64,000 nucleotides of DNA from NCBI GenBank assembly GCA_947172415.1, contig OX359202.1, positions 5,380,899 to 5,444,898 on the forward strand, read 5' to 3'. The translations under genes were made by a program, and so were the position numbers. Shown piece by piece: positions 44,301 through 58,400 of the stretch (within the stretch, counting starts at the first letter, position 1; the number at the start of each line of letters is the position of its first letter). Source of the stretch: Chondrosia reniformis (lineage: Eukaryota; Porifera; Demospongiae; Chondrillida; Chondrillidae). The notes under the pieces were generated by a model. The model did no database searches. It saw only the letters and a list, made by a program, of their open reading frames with translations, and was not told the origin of the DNA.

Positions 44301-44984
44301 TATCCATCTAGCTGGAGACAGTATCCATCTAGCTGTAGACTGTATCCATCACCTATAGACAGTATTTATCTAGCTGTAGACTGTAATCTAGACCCTCTAA
44401 TGTATCCTGAGGAGTCTATTGAGCAGAACCAAAGTCCTCTGGGAACCATAGCCCCCTTTGCCACTGAAAGAGATGACATTCAAAGCTTTAAGTGTCCTGA
44501 TTTTTACTATGATTGTTTATTTTCCTTATAATCTCGATTTTTCTACTTGAAAGATTTTACAAAAGGTATCTAAAGAGTGTTTTCCTATAGGTATGTACAT
44601 AATCATGATTAATAGCCTATAAGATTAACTAGGAAAGTAAATCGAGAGAGATTGTAATGAGGACACAAATCTTCTCTTTGTTCCTCTGCTCCAAATACAG
44701 GTATCATAGGAGCTACATTGATTGTGTATTTGTCTCTCTTGATTTTCAGGCACACATTATACAAGACCCAGTATCGGGCCATGTTTGTTCTAAATTGCTC
44801 TGTCATGAAGGATGAAGTGGTCAAGTATCAGGCGAAAGAGATTAAGAAGAGAAAGAAGACAGTTCCTCTTGAAGAAGATGGAATTTATAATCCAGTGCGC
44901 TGCGAAAAGTGTAACACTGAAGTAGCCGTTTTTGATCAAAATGAGATTTTTCATTTTTTTAATGTCATATCCAGCAATGCATAA
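41368..44984 (+). CDS. EAPP: E2F-associated phosphoprotein (EAPP) homologue
   Basis: Five exons: 41368-41474, 41554-41676, 41925-42244, 42451-42652 and 44750-44984. All have GT-AG introns and matching phases, giving 328 aa (human protein 285). Exon 2 carries the acidic CK2-type patch EDESQEEEFEKEMSSELN. Exon 3 carries RYYDDIYF and DELFYDPNMDEEDERWV. Exon 4 has the zinc-type CPACLTTLCLDCQR and exon 5 YKTQYRAMFVLNCS, CEKCNTEVAVFDQ and EIFHFFNV. All are diagnostic of EAPP, a nuclear protein that binds activator E2Fs and modulates E2F-dependent transcription in mammals. The exon 2 donor (aacac|gttggt) is the weakest splice site; I chose it because it keeps phase with exon 3. Exon 4 has a lysine run and acidic stretches not seen in human EAPP. 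The 5' end has been copied three times upstream. Confidence 0.93.
42663..43600. repeat. 28-bp minisatellite in EAPP intron 4 (~33 copies)
   Basis: The unit is 'gtataccagttgtacagaca' plus 'tgatatac', repeated head to tail about 33 times with almost no length change. Units differ mainly at one site, ata(c/t)gtatac, i.e. CpG or TpG; a few have 'atactagttg'. The array starts 10 bp after the splice donor of exon 4. Because 28 is not a multiple of 3 and the unit lacks stops in some frames, it produces long spurious ORFs on the minus strand. Confidence 0.97.
44195..44390. repeat. ~21-22-bp tandem repeat in EAPP intron 4
   Basis: About nine units of 'tctagctgtagactgtatc(c/t)a', some with 'cacctatagacagtatc'. 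Non-coding. Confidence 0.9.
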
Positions 44985-45291
44985 ATATATTCATGGATTC
45001 GTAAAGTGATAATGATATTCATGATGTGTTACACCTCGGCCTTAGCGATATAGCGAAAGAATAGTAAATCAAGAGAGAGTCAAATAGCCCGAAAACAGGT
45101 CGTTCTTCGGTAAGGAAAAGTTATAGTATAAATATTTAAATGTCTAGATTTCGTAAGTTGTGTAGTTAGCCAAAATCTATTAAAAGAATCGCCTTTGACA
45201 AGACCAGAGTATAATGTCTTGTTCTTGTCTGGTCTTTTCCGTTTTAATGAAATGGTTTACTCCCCACTTTTCTTAGATTACTACTAGAGCC
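44985..45291 (+). promoter_or_regulatory. EAPP-CCDC88 intergenic spacer
   Basis: Only 307 bp separate the EAPP stop from the CCDC88 start codon, so it must hold the EAPP polyadenylation region and probably the CCDC88 promoter. A 9-bp hairpin, AAGACCAGA / TCTGGTCTT, lies at about 45,199-45,235. No TATA box stands out. Confidence 0.5.
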
Positions 45292-48200
45292 ATGGATCTT
45301 CGCGGGCAAAGCTTCTTGCAGTCGCCTATGGTCTCATGGGTAAGTTAAGATTGTGTCGAAGACAAGCATAGAGTATACAAGTCTTTAGTGAAATATAATC
45401 CATACATCTTGCGAGCATCATCTTTCCCAAAGCCTCTCAAAGTGTTTCCTAATATCCCAAGTTTCCTCAAATGAAATATGTGTACTATATAGTATGTGTG
45501 CCATATTATAACAGATGATTAAAGAAGTCTTGAATTGTGTAACATGACACCACTTTCATGATCACAAATGACTTTCAGAGATGCATGCCCTTTCACTTAT
45601 CTTATCCAACTTGATGTCCATCAGCTAATTCCCACAGAAACCTCTCTACATTCTGATAGGTTTAAAGTCTGCGCATAAGATTAAGCTCGTAGATCCTTTT
45701 ATTGGCAGGACACTTTGCATCTACTGCACATGTAGCTTTAGTACCTGGTTGATGTGATGTAATGGCTCATTTGTGTGTGTGTTTTGACAGTGCTCTGTAG
45801 GGCATAGTTCAGTTTATGTAATGTGGTCTTTATATCAGCCTCCAGAGCTTTATAAGAGATGGATTATTTGTGACCTCATTTATTTTCCTATGCTAATTAC
45901 TGTATATATCCAGTTTATACAGCCATTTTGAATTGAAAGGAGAAAGTCTTTCAGTTTCTTTAAAGAAAATAATGTTTTCTTAGCATAATACATAATATAA
46001 TAGTGCTGTCACTTCTCAGACATTTTGAACGAAACTATATCTTTATTGGAAGTTATTTGATATTCTCTGTGTCTTTAATTTGAACTGCAAATTGAATGAA
46101 ATGTAATTCAATTCTTGATTGCATTACTAAAATCATCTATTAAAGCTCTCAGGCAAACCACAATTGTTAAGTGTTTAAATAGAAGATGAGTTACACCAGA
46201 TTTGTATCACAGTCAACCAATATTATTTAAGTAATGCAATATATAGTTCTGAATTATTCAGGAAACTTGGAAATATATAGGCATACGTACGTATGTACAA
46301 TATTATTCAGTTTATCTGTAATTATAATATCAGTACTCTCAAGTGATGGAATATACATACATTGTATTCCAACACTTTGTGTATAATTATGAACCGACAT
46401 TGTTCTTCGCTCTTTTACACCAATTACCTATATCAAGGAAAGTTGTGGTTTAATTATGTCCTTTTGTTCTCTTATCACATCTACGTACGTACATATGCTT
46501 TGAGATTAGAATGTCATATATTTAAACATGCATGCTTCAGGTTTAGTTCCCCTATAGGCTCTTTTACAGAATAGGCATAGCATGTAGGAAAATGGTATCT
46601 TAGATTTTTCATACATTGAACCAAATTGTGTACTAGATGTAGCTCTTGAGCTAATACGTACATATGTAATTTAGTTGTTTTTTACCATCTACGTACGTAT
46701 GCAGGTGAAGACTTTTGATGATTCATTACTGACGATTGAAGATCTAGCTAATGGATATGCACTCAACAAAGTCATGAATGCAGTGTATGTGACGGCAATC
46801 TGAGAGTTGATGTTTGTTTAAAATGCTACTTTCTTATTTTTCACTGTCAAGTGACCCCGTACAGTTTCCTCTGAGTCGTGTGACCAAATCAGTGGAAGGG
46901 ACACAAGGAAGGCTGGAGAACCTGGAACTGTTGGTCAACAGGATTGTGGAATTTTATGAGGTACGTACGTACAAGCACATTGATGTTTGAATGCAATTTT
47001 GTGAACCTTTGAGAATGTATTTGTAAATATTTGGACCTTTTCGCACATGGTTTAGGCTACGTATTTATGTACCTAGGTGTGAGACATATACGTATTTAGC
47101 ATTTATTTAGTTTACCTAGTGCAAAGCCAGACAAGTGCTTGTTCCCTTGGTAACTGATAGACCCTCTTAATCCCTTATTTGTGTTTCTGTGTCTGTTGTT
47201 ATTGTACATGTACAGTCCTCTCTTGTGAGAATGAGACATTTTCAGAGCAATGTTTTCATGTACGTATATACTTACAAGGGACATTTGAAGGATGTTTACT
47301 GTTAAACAAGTGCTTTATTTCTAATTTTTCTAATATTTCTTATTGAAGATGTGCTTGCTGACATACCTATGTACGTATATAGTAAAAAGGGTACCTATTG
47401 TATTCGTAATGAATTGGTTACTACAATTTGAGCATCGGCAACACTTATTATTACTCAAAGTATGATTGTATGCCTTCCTCTTCATTTATCGCTAAAGAAG
47501 ACCTACTGGTCAAAATGTCATAACACTTTGATTAATAATAAGTGTTACTGATGCTCAAATTGTAACTAATTCATTGACATAGGTACCTATCTATGTTTTC
47601 TTATTGCTATAGACTTCACTACAGCATGTTGTCGTGGCAACACTTCCGAATGTGGCAATCATTGCACAAGAACCCACTAAAGGTATCCATCCCACTTGTT
47701 AATGTAACACATTTCTTATTTATGACTTCCTGCCATTAGTAAACATCTTTAAGATGGTTCATCTTTAGTCTTTCGACCCTGGGGGTCTTCTTCAGTCACT
47801 GGAGAAGACCCCCAGGGTCTAATCATCCGACCTCTAAAGAAATCAAATTGCATCTCAAAGGACTAAAGATGAACCATCTCAATGAGAAGTTTAGCACAGT
47901 TATAATATCATCTATCATTAGATATACGTATGTACATACAGTTAAGACAATGTCTTCTCAGTGTTTTGTATACTGTATGTTTGTATGTACCTTTTTTTTG
48001 TACGTACCGTACATACGTATGTCTAAATTACAGAGTTTCTCTGTGACTTATATAGTACATGTATGTACATGTAGGTAAATGTATAATATAGTCAATTATT
48101 TGAAGGTCAGCAGCCACTTTGGGCTGTAGTTTAGGACAAAACTGAATACTTGTGGTCACAGAGTATACAAAAGTGTACAGAATGACTTCACTGACTGTGA

Positions 48201-51200
48201 CATCTGGTGGTATTGGTTGTGTATACAACCTTTGGACGTACACAGACTGATTTAAGTGTTGACTATCTCATATATACTGACATTCAGTGTGTCTATACTC
48301 CCTTTAGTCCCCCATTTATACAAGGCAGTGCAGTTACCTTATAATAATAATAATAATAATAATTATAATAATATTCACTTCAGAACAGCTGTACGTATTT
48401 CCTAAAACTGTGTTCACTGCGAAACTGAAAGTTCTAACTGCTTTCCTGTATCCTGACTGAATGGCATGGAGAATATTGATTTCATTTTGCATATGTAGAG
48501 AGGATTTCAAGATCCAAATTTATTTCCTTCATATACATACTATTCCCAATCACAGGTTTTTGTATATTGCCCCTATGTACATATATACGTGTGTCTATGT
48601 ACCAGCCAACTCTATGGATGATGTCATAATGACTTTATGTAAACTGTGATCTATCTAGTCACTCATTATGATATGATACACATACTGTTACATACTAAAT
48701 AAGTATATGTTCCTATGATATATGTATACATGATACAGATGTATGAGGTTTGAAACCGTATATATGGCTGATTATGGAATATATTCTAGAAACAGTAGAG
48801 CGGACATGGAAGCCATAGTTATTATGTCTGCTAACTTTCATATCACTACACTTTGATGACTGGCTACTTCTGCACGAAGATTCACTACACTTTGATAGCT
48901 GGCTACTTCTGCATGAAGATTCACTACACTTTGATAGCTGGCTACTTCTGCATGAAGACTGATTGTGGCCAATTTCTTATCTTGTATAGATCACAGTCTG
49001 AATGAACTAGAGAAGCTGATGATGCTGTTGCTAGGCTGCGTGGTCCAGTGCGAGCACAAGGGGCCTCTCATTGAGAAGATGAAGAGGATGGAGGTGGCTC
49101 ATCAGCATGCCCTGGTCTCCTGTATACAACAAGTCACACAGACCATGGACTATGTCTGTTCCTATGACTGGACCTCCTTTGAGGATATTCCCAAAGAGTG
49201 AGTTATATACATCTGTACAACTGTATTCCTTGTGTGCAGTCACACTCATGAATGTACGTTTATGGCCCAGTAGAGCATAAGAATAAAGACTCTTGTATCT
49301 TCATCCTCAGTTCCCACTAGGTTTAGTTCCCTACGTACGTATACTGAAAAACCATTAATATTAACGTTTAGCCTTTTACGTAGTATGACTTATTAGTGTC
49401 CATTAAATTTAGCATTTTGTTGTAAATACTTGCTAAACTCTTTCTGCTTCATTGACACATACCAAAGGTTAAGCCTTCTTCCATCGCATCTTTCGTATGG
49501 TTACCTTAGAAACATAAAACAGTAGACTGTGTATGGTTTGTGTTGCTTAGGAACGTTGAGGCCCTCTGTCAAACTGCTTTTCAAAATTTGTACAAGATTA
49601 CAAAAGAGAGAGACCAAATGTTTAAGGTAAAATAACTGTCATTTACCTCCTTATACTCCTACATACTCCAGCCATTTTGTGTGCACATGTACATACATAT
49701 TTAACTGAGTTAGATGCCCATTGAATAGTGTATAAATATCCAATTCAGTGAGAACATGCTATTACCATATAAGGCGTGTGTACCTAGTGTGTACAAACGT
49801 AATTAGGCATTGTCTAAATGTGCTTGTTTATTGATGTGCTTGTTTATTGTAATTGTGGTCTCTCCTGTTAGAAAAATGTGGAACTGACAATGGAGACAAA
49901 TTACTTTAAGGAAACACAAGAGGTTTGTGTGCACAGTATTATGTATAAAATTGTATTTAATTTATTGTTATCTGGAAAGTGCCTCTCTACATATTATTTG
50001 ACTCAATGGTTGCTACATTATCTTGCCACCATCTTGTCTGCTCCATTGATCTAATCAGAGATGCTAATTGCTATCAAGCTAGCACCTCAACTACTGAAAG
50101 CATTTCTATCCAATGAAAACATCTGGCAGGGTTAGGTCAGACACTAGGCCCAAGTATATTATAAAAGGTTCATACATGGGAAAGTGATAGAGATTGTTAT
50201 CTCAGTGATCATACGTATAGAGATTCAAATGAACCTTGGCAGCACAATTTTGTCAATTTGAACATTTTGACTAGGAGGTCTTCATCAGTAGTGAATTCAG
50301 ATCTTAATTGTTGATGAAGACCTCTTGGACAAAACGTTTAAATTGACAAAACTGTATTGCTGAGGTTCATTTAAATCTCCATATAATGATCAGAGTAAAA
50401 TAAAAATTGGTGAAGTTTATTTTTTAAATCTATAGTTTTTGAACCAGTGGGATATGTATTTCCTATAAATGGTATACCCACTGGTACGTATGTCATGTTG
50501 TAATCTTCCCAGCTTGCATTTAGAAGTGCTCACCTGTTAGCCTCAATATGTTGGTCAGCAAAGTATGTGAAATATCCTCCCTAAGCTGGTAGTGAAGCCA
50601 GTATCAGGAGGATATTGCTGGTCTTGGCTGACTTCAAGGCAGCCGTATTAGTGTAGGAAGCCATAGATCACCAAAATGTGCTCCATTGACTGGCCATGCT
50701 GGGATAAGCTATACGACTGCTTGTACCAATGCACATACATAGGTAACATACAATAGACTAATAGTAGCAATTATTATACATTCCTGTGTGTGTATATACG
50801 TACATCCTTATTAGAAGCCTCACTCTACTAATCAAATGATAACATTCAAAGTACTGATATACGTAAGCTTGAAACCTATTTTAAAACCTTTTCTCTATCA
50901 ATACCTCTACACTCTATCCTCCTTAGAATGGTTTAGTGGGAAATGATACTGTGTCTCCACTAATGGTGAAACACTTCTCTGGGAACTTTACTCCCTCTCC
51001 TCAAATCAACCCCGAGGTGATGGACCTTAGAACAAAATTGAGGAACCTGCAGGAACAATTGTAAGCAGAGAAGTGGTGAATTGTACCTTACAAACCTTTC
51101 TTTACTCTCAGATACAGTTGACAAGTATATCATATACACACATGTCAAACTTGAGAATGTACATGCATATGTATGTACATATGTATTTATTTATTTACGT

Positions 51201-52397
51201 ATGCATACCTACTAATATATATACATACATATGCATACATGTACCTACTAATGTACAAACGTACGTACATAAATGTTCTTCTGTACCATCTTTTTGGATG
51301 CTGCAGAGATCAAAAGGACATTCAGTTGGCAGAGGTACAGGAGCAGGTTCAGGAAGCAAAAAACTTGAACCAGAAGCTCCAATTGGAAGTACGTTCATCT
51401 CCTTCTCCTTTATTAGGAATTATGAACATCTGTACAAGTTGTTTTAATTCATTAATTAGCATCTAACCCTTAAATTTGTGCTATTTTCACATTATGGATC
51501 TACTCCCACCTAATTTGTACCTTAATGTAATTAAGCTATATACCTTCACAACAAGTTTCATTTGCCGACCTGATTCTTTAGAAGAGAGAGATGTTTGAGG
51601 AGCTGCACTCTCAGAAGGTGTTCCGGGAGGAGATGGAGTCCCTTCAGGCGCAGGCAGCTAAGGTAGAGAGGCTAGAGTATGAACTTCAGAGGTACAAGGA
51701 GAAGGTGGAGGATTTGGACTACATGAAGAAGACCGTGGAAGACTTGAGGTCTGAAAATGAAATGATGAAGGAGACTAAAGCTCTTTTGGAAGAGAAGGCC
51801 TTGAGCCTCCTGTCCAGGGCAGATGCTTATGGTGAGTGGTGGACTGGGTAGATAACCTTGTCACAAGTACAGATAGTGCTACAGAGTGAAGCTGTGAATA
51901 TGTACGCTCTCTCTTACATATACGTAGCTACTTACATATGTATATACGTATATACCCAGAAATGTACATATTTTGGCAGATAATATTTTTGGTTTTGTAT
52001 AGAGTTGTAACATGAATTTATGAACTATCACTTTAGAGGATGTCTAACATAGCCATTTCTACATATGAAATATAAAAAATATGTATACGTATGCATGTAT
52101 AGTACATACGTATGTGTAATATGTACGTACATACATATATATTAACATATAATACATATATATTAACATATAACGTATAACGTATATGTACGTATACACA
52201 CATACGTATGTACTTACTGTATGTATGTACCTATTGTACGTACGTATACAGATGATGTGAAGACTGAAAATACTTCACTGAAAGTTGTGATTGATTCACT
52301 GAACCATGAGAAGGAGATTGATATTAGGAGGATGGAGGAATTGATTGAGCAATCCTCGCGACTTGAGTTGGAGAACTCTGCTTTGTGAGTATAGTAC

Positions 52398-52433
<36 letters not shown>

Positions 52434-55400
52434 CAACAGCGTTTCTCCTATGCAGGAGGTAGCCAGAATACATATTGTTATAATACCTACTGGACCTGTT
52501 GCTTTAAAATAAAGATATACGAACTTAGATATATGCATGCACAGTTCTGTATAAGTTTTATCATTAATTCAAGTCATCTTCCCATCTTTTCCGCGGTCTC
52601 CCTCTTGGTCTCTTTCCTGGCAGCTCCTCTATATACACCGTCTTCACTAGTCTCTCTTCTGGCATCTCTTCAATCTTCTTCATCCATTGCTTCTTCTTTC
52701 TTATTACAGTATCTATAACATCTTCTTGCCTCAGTCTCTCTCTAATGTCATCGCTTCTCATCCTGTCCATTCTTGTGACACCCTCAACTTTCCTCAGGTA
52801 TCTCATCTCTGTTGCCTGCAGCTTCTTCTTGTGCCTGTTCTGCAGTGTCCACGTTTCACTGCCATAGAGTAGTGTAGGCTTCACCACGGCATTGTATACT
52901 CTCAATTTTGTGGCCTTGCTTAGCTCTTTACGATCTACAACCTCCTTTCTCAGTGCCCCTATGTATGTATGTAGAGTATAGTACATTATGTACGTATTAT
53001 GTCCATTCCTCTTTTCTGCATGAGATCCAATTAGTGCCCACCTGATTACCAAGCAGTTGACCCTTCAATTATATTGTTTACCTTGAAAATGAACTGCCAA
53101 TCCATTTTCCTCTAATCAGTGATTGTATTACTTAGTAACGCATTACTGCTCATGTACGTACATAAGTATATAGCGATATGTACAATATAGTCACTCCACG
53201 TTGGTGTTAAACCATCAAAGGGATATGTGTGCACATGCCCACACAGGTGTGACATGTTATGTCCATAGTAACAAGTGGAGTTAGTATACTATTCAAGTAG
53301 GATGGCATGGAAAAAATGGCTGCCCTATTCAGTATTTAAGATGTATTGTAACCTCGTTAATATACAGAATGTGAGCATATATGTTATATGTACTTATGTA
53401 CTTTTGCAGAAATGAGAAGATGTTGAATCTCGAGAGGCTGCTCAGAGAGGAACAGGAGAGGCTGTCTGCTGGTGAATGAATAATGCCATATACAGTGGAA
53501 TCTCATTATAGTGAAGCTCAAAATTAGTTCCTTATATCGAATATTCACTATATTGAATGTATATAATAGTATGCAACTTTTGCTGGGGCTAGCAAAGTAC
53601 TTCACTATACTGAGACATTCACCATAAGCAATTTTGTTATAATGAGATTCTACTGTATATACGTACCCACGTGTCCAGTAGATGTCTATGTAGGTGTGAT
53701 TGACAATGTTTTTGTATTCCTATTCAGTTGAGGAGACAGGAATTGTGAGCGGAAGCCTCCTGAGCAACATTAGCATGGAAATGTCAGAGGAAGACAGGTC
53801 GGTTGCTAGTCTATAGTTTAGTGCATCAGTCAGTATGAATATCTTTGTCTATACATGCATACATATATTAGATGTACGTACGTAAGTACGTACAAGACAG
53901 AAAAAGTTGATGCCATATGTGCACGTAATACGTACATATGTTGCATGCTACGTACCTATTTGTATACGGGTGCATCTCTTGGCATAATAAGTCAATTTTT
54001 TTCTGTCTTGTATCATACGTATATGCATGCATATGTATATTAAATGTATACGTACATACGTATGTGTATATTAGATTTAGAATGTAGTACAAATATATCA
54101 CCTACTATACGTACGTAAGGTGTAGAGTACGTAGCACTGTCTAGACTGATGTAAGTAGTGTATTTTGTTAACTTATTACTCTGTCGCTCACTGTTTCTCT
54201 GTCTTGTTAGATTGATGCAAGCTAAACTGTTGAGATTGGAGAAGGAGGCAGTGGAGCATGACAGGACTAAAGAGGAGCTGAGAGTGGCTCTAGCAAGAGC
54301 AGCAGAACTGGACAAGAGTAATAAGAAGCATTATGAGCAGGCCCACGTTGACAAGAAGACCATTATAAAGCTAACAGAGGTACGTATGTGCATACATATA
54401 ATTATTATACATGCTAAACATCCCTGGACTCTCTGTAAAGTATGTACAGAACATATATCAGACTAAGAGCTGCACTAGTATATTATTATTATAATAATGA
54501 TGCACCTAAATAATATAAATGATATGAACCTACGTACATACATAGTTGATATCTATCTTGCTGCCCACAGGAGGTAGAGAGGTTGAAGGTGAAGGCAAGC
54601 AGAGCTGACAAGTTGCATGCAGAGCTGGCAGCTGAAAAGGAGAAGTTTGAGGAGGTAGATCTTCTGCGGGCCAAAGTGAAGGAGCTAAAGTCACGCAAGG
54701 AGCAGGCACTTGACAGCAAAGCTAAACTTGAGGATGAGTTGGAGAGCTTACGTGCTAAGTCAACCAACTCTGAGGAACTCCAGCTGGAGAATGCAACAGT
54801 AAAGGCCCAATATGATGCACTGGCAGCTGTGAGTTTGGTAACTATACAGTTGCCAATTAGTATCTATATACGTATATACATATGTATACATTCACTTAGG
54901 CTATACTCCAGTTTTTTATACTCTTTTTTACTCTCCTGAAATACAAAATTTCACAGACGTCAGATAGCACCCTTACTTTAACCTATGTACGTACGTACGT
55001 ACATAACAAACAGAATTTACATAATTTGTGCTTCATTGGGAACATAGCAGTATCAGTTTACTGCAATAGAATAAGGATTTCTTCTAACTGCATCGAACTT
55101 ATCTTTCTTTTGGCCTTTAGAGCGTCTAAAGACACAGTTTTGTAGTCTCTCTTGAGTGTCAGACATTTTGACCTGGAGGGTCTTCTTCAGTTGTTCAGCT
55201 CTAAAGGTTGAAAGATGATCCTTTCATCAGTTTACTGCTTTAGTAGTGGGATTTAATTGCTTTGTAGTGGAAAACAATACAGTAATTAGTGTGTGTGTGT
55301 GTTCCTTGTACATAGTTGTTAGTAAGGGTTAATTGGATAATTGTTACTGTTGCCTAGGAAATGGTTGACCAACAGAACAGAGTCGAAGAGCTATACTCAC

Positions 55401-58400
55401 AGAACGCTCTGGTGGAAAGTGAGAAGCAGAAGTGGATTTCGGAGGTTGAATCTATGAAAGATGAATTAGAGCTCTTACGAAACAAACAGCCTGCATCCTC
55501 AGCAGCACTGACCATCATTACACCTCCACGTGTCAGCGAAGCAGAGATGTAAGTATACATGCATTTTACAAGTGTTGTATTGTAAACGTATGTGGACTTA
55601 GGAATAATACCGAGAGGACAGCCAGACATCATTTATTTGTAGCAGGAACAGTTTCTTTAAGGGGGCAACAAAATATTTTCAAGGTGCCTCCTCGTAACCC
55701 TGCATTGATGTACATACTTACGTACATACCTAAGACTGACCAATTCATATACGTACGTACTATTGTCTTTCGTTTAATGTACGTACTTACGTATACACAT
55801 ACGTACGTACGTATGCTTCTGAATGTATGGGATAGTCTAATGCACCATTTTCCTACATGCTATGCCTACTCTGTAATAAATTAAAAGCCTATAGGGGAAC
55901 TAAACCTAGTGAGAGGTTTGGATGAGGATACAGGAGTGTTCTCCTCTTCTTCTCCACTGGGCCAGACAACTGTTTTAGGGAATTCATCAGTGACCCTGAG
56001 AATCTTTGTCTTTTTCTTGATCTTTTGTGAATCCTTGATTTACTTGATAATGTATAGGGCTGCAAAGGCCAAAGTGCAAAGGTTGGAGAAAGAGGTCAGG
56101 GAGATGCACCGGATCATTGATGACCTCAGGCAGTCCAAAGCAAAAGGCGAAGAACTCACCAAAGCCAACAAGAAGCTCAATGATCAAGTTCATCAAGACA
56201 GAAAGGAGATTATTAAGCTGAACGGGGTGAGGACACACCTCTTTGACAATACAGCCCCTCCCACTCCCATACATACGTACATAGCTACATACAGGTCATG
56301 CCATTTAATAATGTTCTCTGCTCTAGTCTGGCTTGTGGCTTCTATAGCTGAATGACCTACTGTGGGAGTGTTCTCTGAATGGCCTCAGTATTGTTTTCAG
56401 AATTACCATATATGGTATAGAGAATTCATTGGCTCAATTATTATTACTGATTATAATGAACCACATGTATTTCAGCCAGTGGTGCTACTTGAGACAGGCC
56501 CATTCTACACAGTTGACTGTAATATAAGGAGCAGCATGCTTAGCAAAGCTGTAGTATTTGGACTTTCCATCAGCGTCATCGTAATAAGGAGTTCTTTTGT
56601 TGCCAAATGACTTCTTGTGTCTCCCAAATTAGGAGTTGCAGGTAGCCAATGGCAAAGTTAACAAGCTGGAAGCCTCACAAGGGGAGATGAGGTTGCTACG
56701 GCAACAAAGTGAGGAGGCAGAAATGGCAAAGAAACAGATAAAGGCGAGTTGGTAGTAAAGGACAGTCATGTGATTGTCATGTGACTTTGGAGAACCCAAT
56801 GATGCTTGTATATTACCTACATTGTTTGAGTGTACATCAAATATGGAGTACAATGATACGTATTTACCTAGAAACTGAGGGTTTCCAATAGTACATGTCT
56901 TGGATATAAAAATAAAGATGTACTGGCTCCTTATGAATGTGCTGAATTCTTGTTTTCTTAGGAGCTGAAACAACAGATAAATCTGTTGATTGAGGCTAAG
57001 GCCTACGTTGAAGAAGAGAGAAATGATATGAAATCTAAAATTGATACTGTAGCTGCACTGGAAGAGGAGCGACTGGATTTGAGAGGTAGACAGGAGGCCT
57101 TGGAGTTGGAGCGAGAAGACTCTTCACATCGAGTCCAAGAACTTCTAGAGCAGAATAATTCACTGGAAGTTGAGAAGAATAGGAAGTGAGGGTCCTTCTT
57201 TGTAACATTTCTAGCATTGCACAGTAGCTCCAATGTTATTGTGTGGATCCACTGAATAAGCTCCTGTGGATCCACTGAATAAGCTCCTGTGGATCCACTG
57301 AATAAGCTCCTGTGGATCCACTGAATAAGCTCCAATGTTATTGTGTGGATCCACTGAATAAGCTCCAATGTTATTGTGTGGATCCACTGAATAAGCTGCT
57401 CCAATGTTATAATTGTGTGGATCCACTGGATAAGCTCCAATGTTATAATTGTGTGGATCCACTGAATATTTCCAATAAGTTTTGTACATACTTGTGTTGT
57501 AGAGATATTGAAATAAAGGAGCTCTCAGAGCTAATAGGGGAATTGAAGAAGCAGCAAAAGTCCAGCGAATCAACACCAACAGGTACACACACAAACATAA
57601 TATGTTATCTTACAATCTTGCTGGTATTAAGTATGTAATACATTGTGACTCTGATATCTGATGAACTTTTAACAGGAGTAACAATCACAATCAGGAAAAA
57701 TAGTCAATCTGTGAAAGAGGAAGATGAGAAAGAAACGTGAGTTGGTTTAAGCTATCAAATGTTTAGCTCAAACTCCTATTACTCTTGTGTATGATGTCAT
57801 AACAGGATTGACAGGTCACAGCTAGTCAAGTTGGAGAAGGAGAAGACAGAGGTTGAGTCACTCTTGACCTCTCTGAAGAAGAGCAGTGCAGCTGCTCAAG
57901 AAGAGCTCGCCAGAAGCAACAGGAGGCTAACGGCTGAGCTACAGTCACTGAAGAAGGAGAACATGAGGCTAAAAGAGGTATTACATCATCCTACGTTGTC
58001 TCATTCCTAATTATCTACTTCTTCCCCAAATGGTTCTGCGGTCAACTGTAGGAGGTGTCAAGGGAGAAAGGACAGAAGGCACAGCTAACTAATGATCTTG
58101 TGAAGGTCAAGGAAGATTTTAGAAAATCTGTGATGCTCATGGATGAGTTAGATATAGAAGAAAAGTTAAAGGAAAGAGAGGAGAAGACGCGAGAATCCAA
58201 GTACGTATGCTAATTAGCCAATTGGGCATTGTCAGTGCGTACTTTGACTGGTATAGGATAAGTACATATTATATTATGGCTTATAATGATACGTACATAC
58301 GTACACAAAATTCATTATTAAGGCTCTCTACGTAGGTTTGCCTCAAGTAACTATGTAGTCTAAGAATTGTTTATACACACGTACGTGGTATTATCCTTTG

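Noticed and set aside
52687..52872. Plus-strand ORF opposite the retrotransposon fragment
   Set aside because: Antisense shadow of the reverse transcriptase remnant.
57003..57594. Minus-strand ORFs with repeated WIHTITLELIQ / YSVDPHN
   Set aside because: Translations of the intron 19 minisatellite plus the complement of CCDC88 coiled-coil exons.
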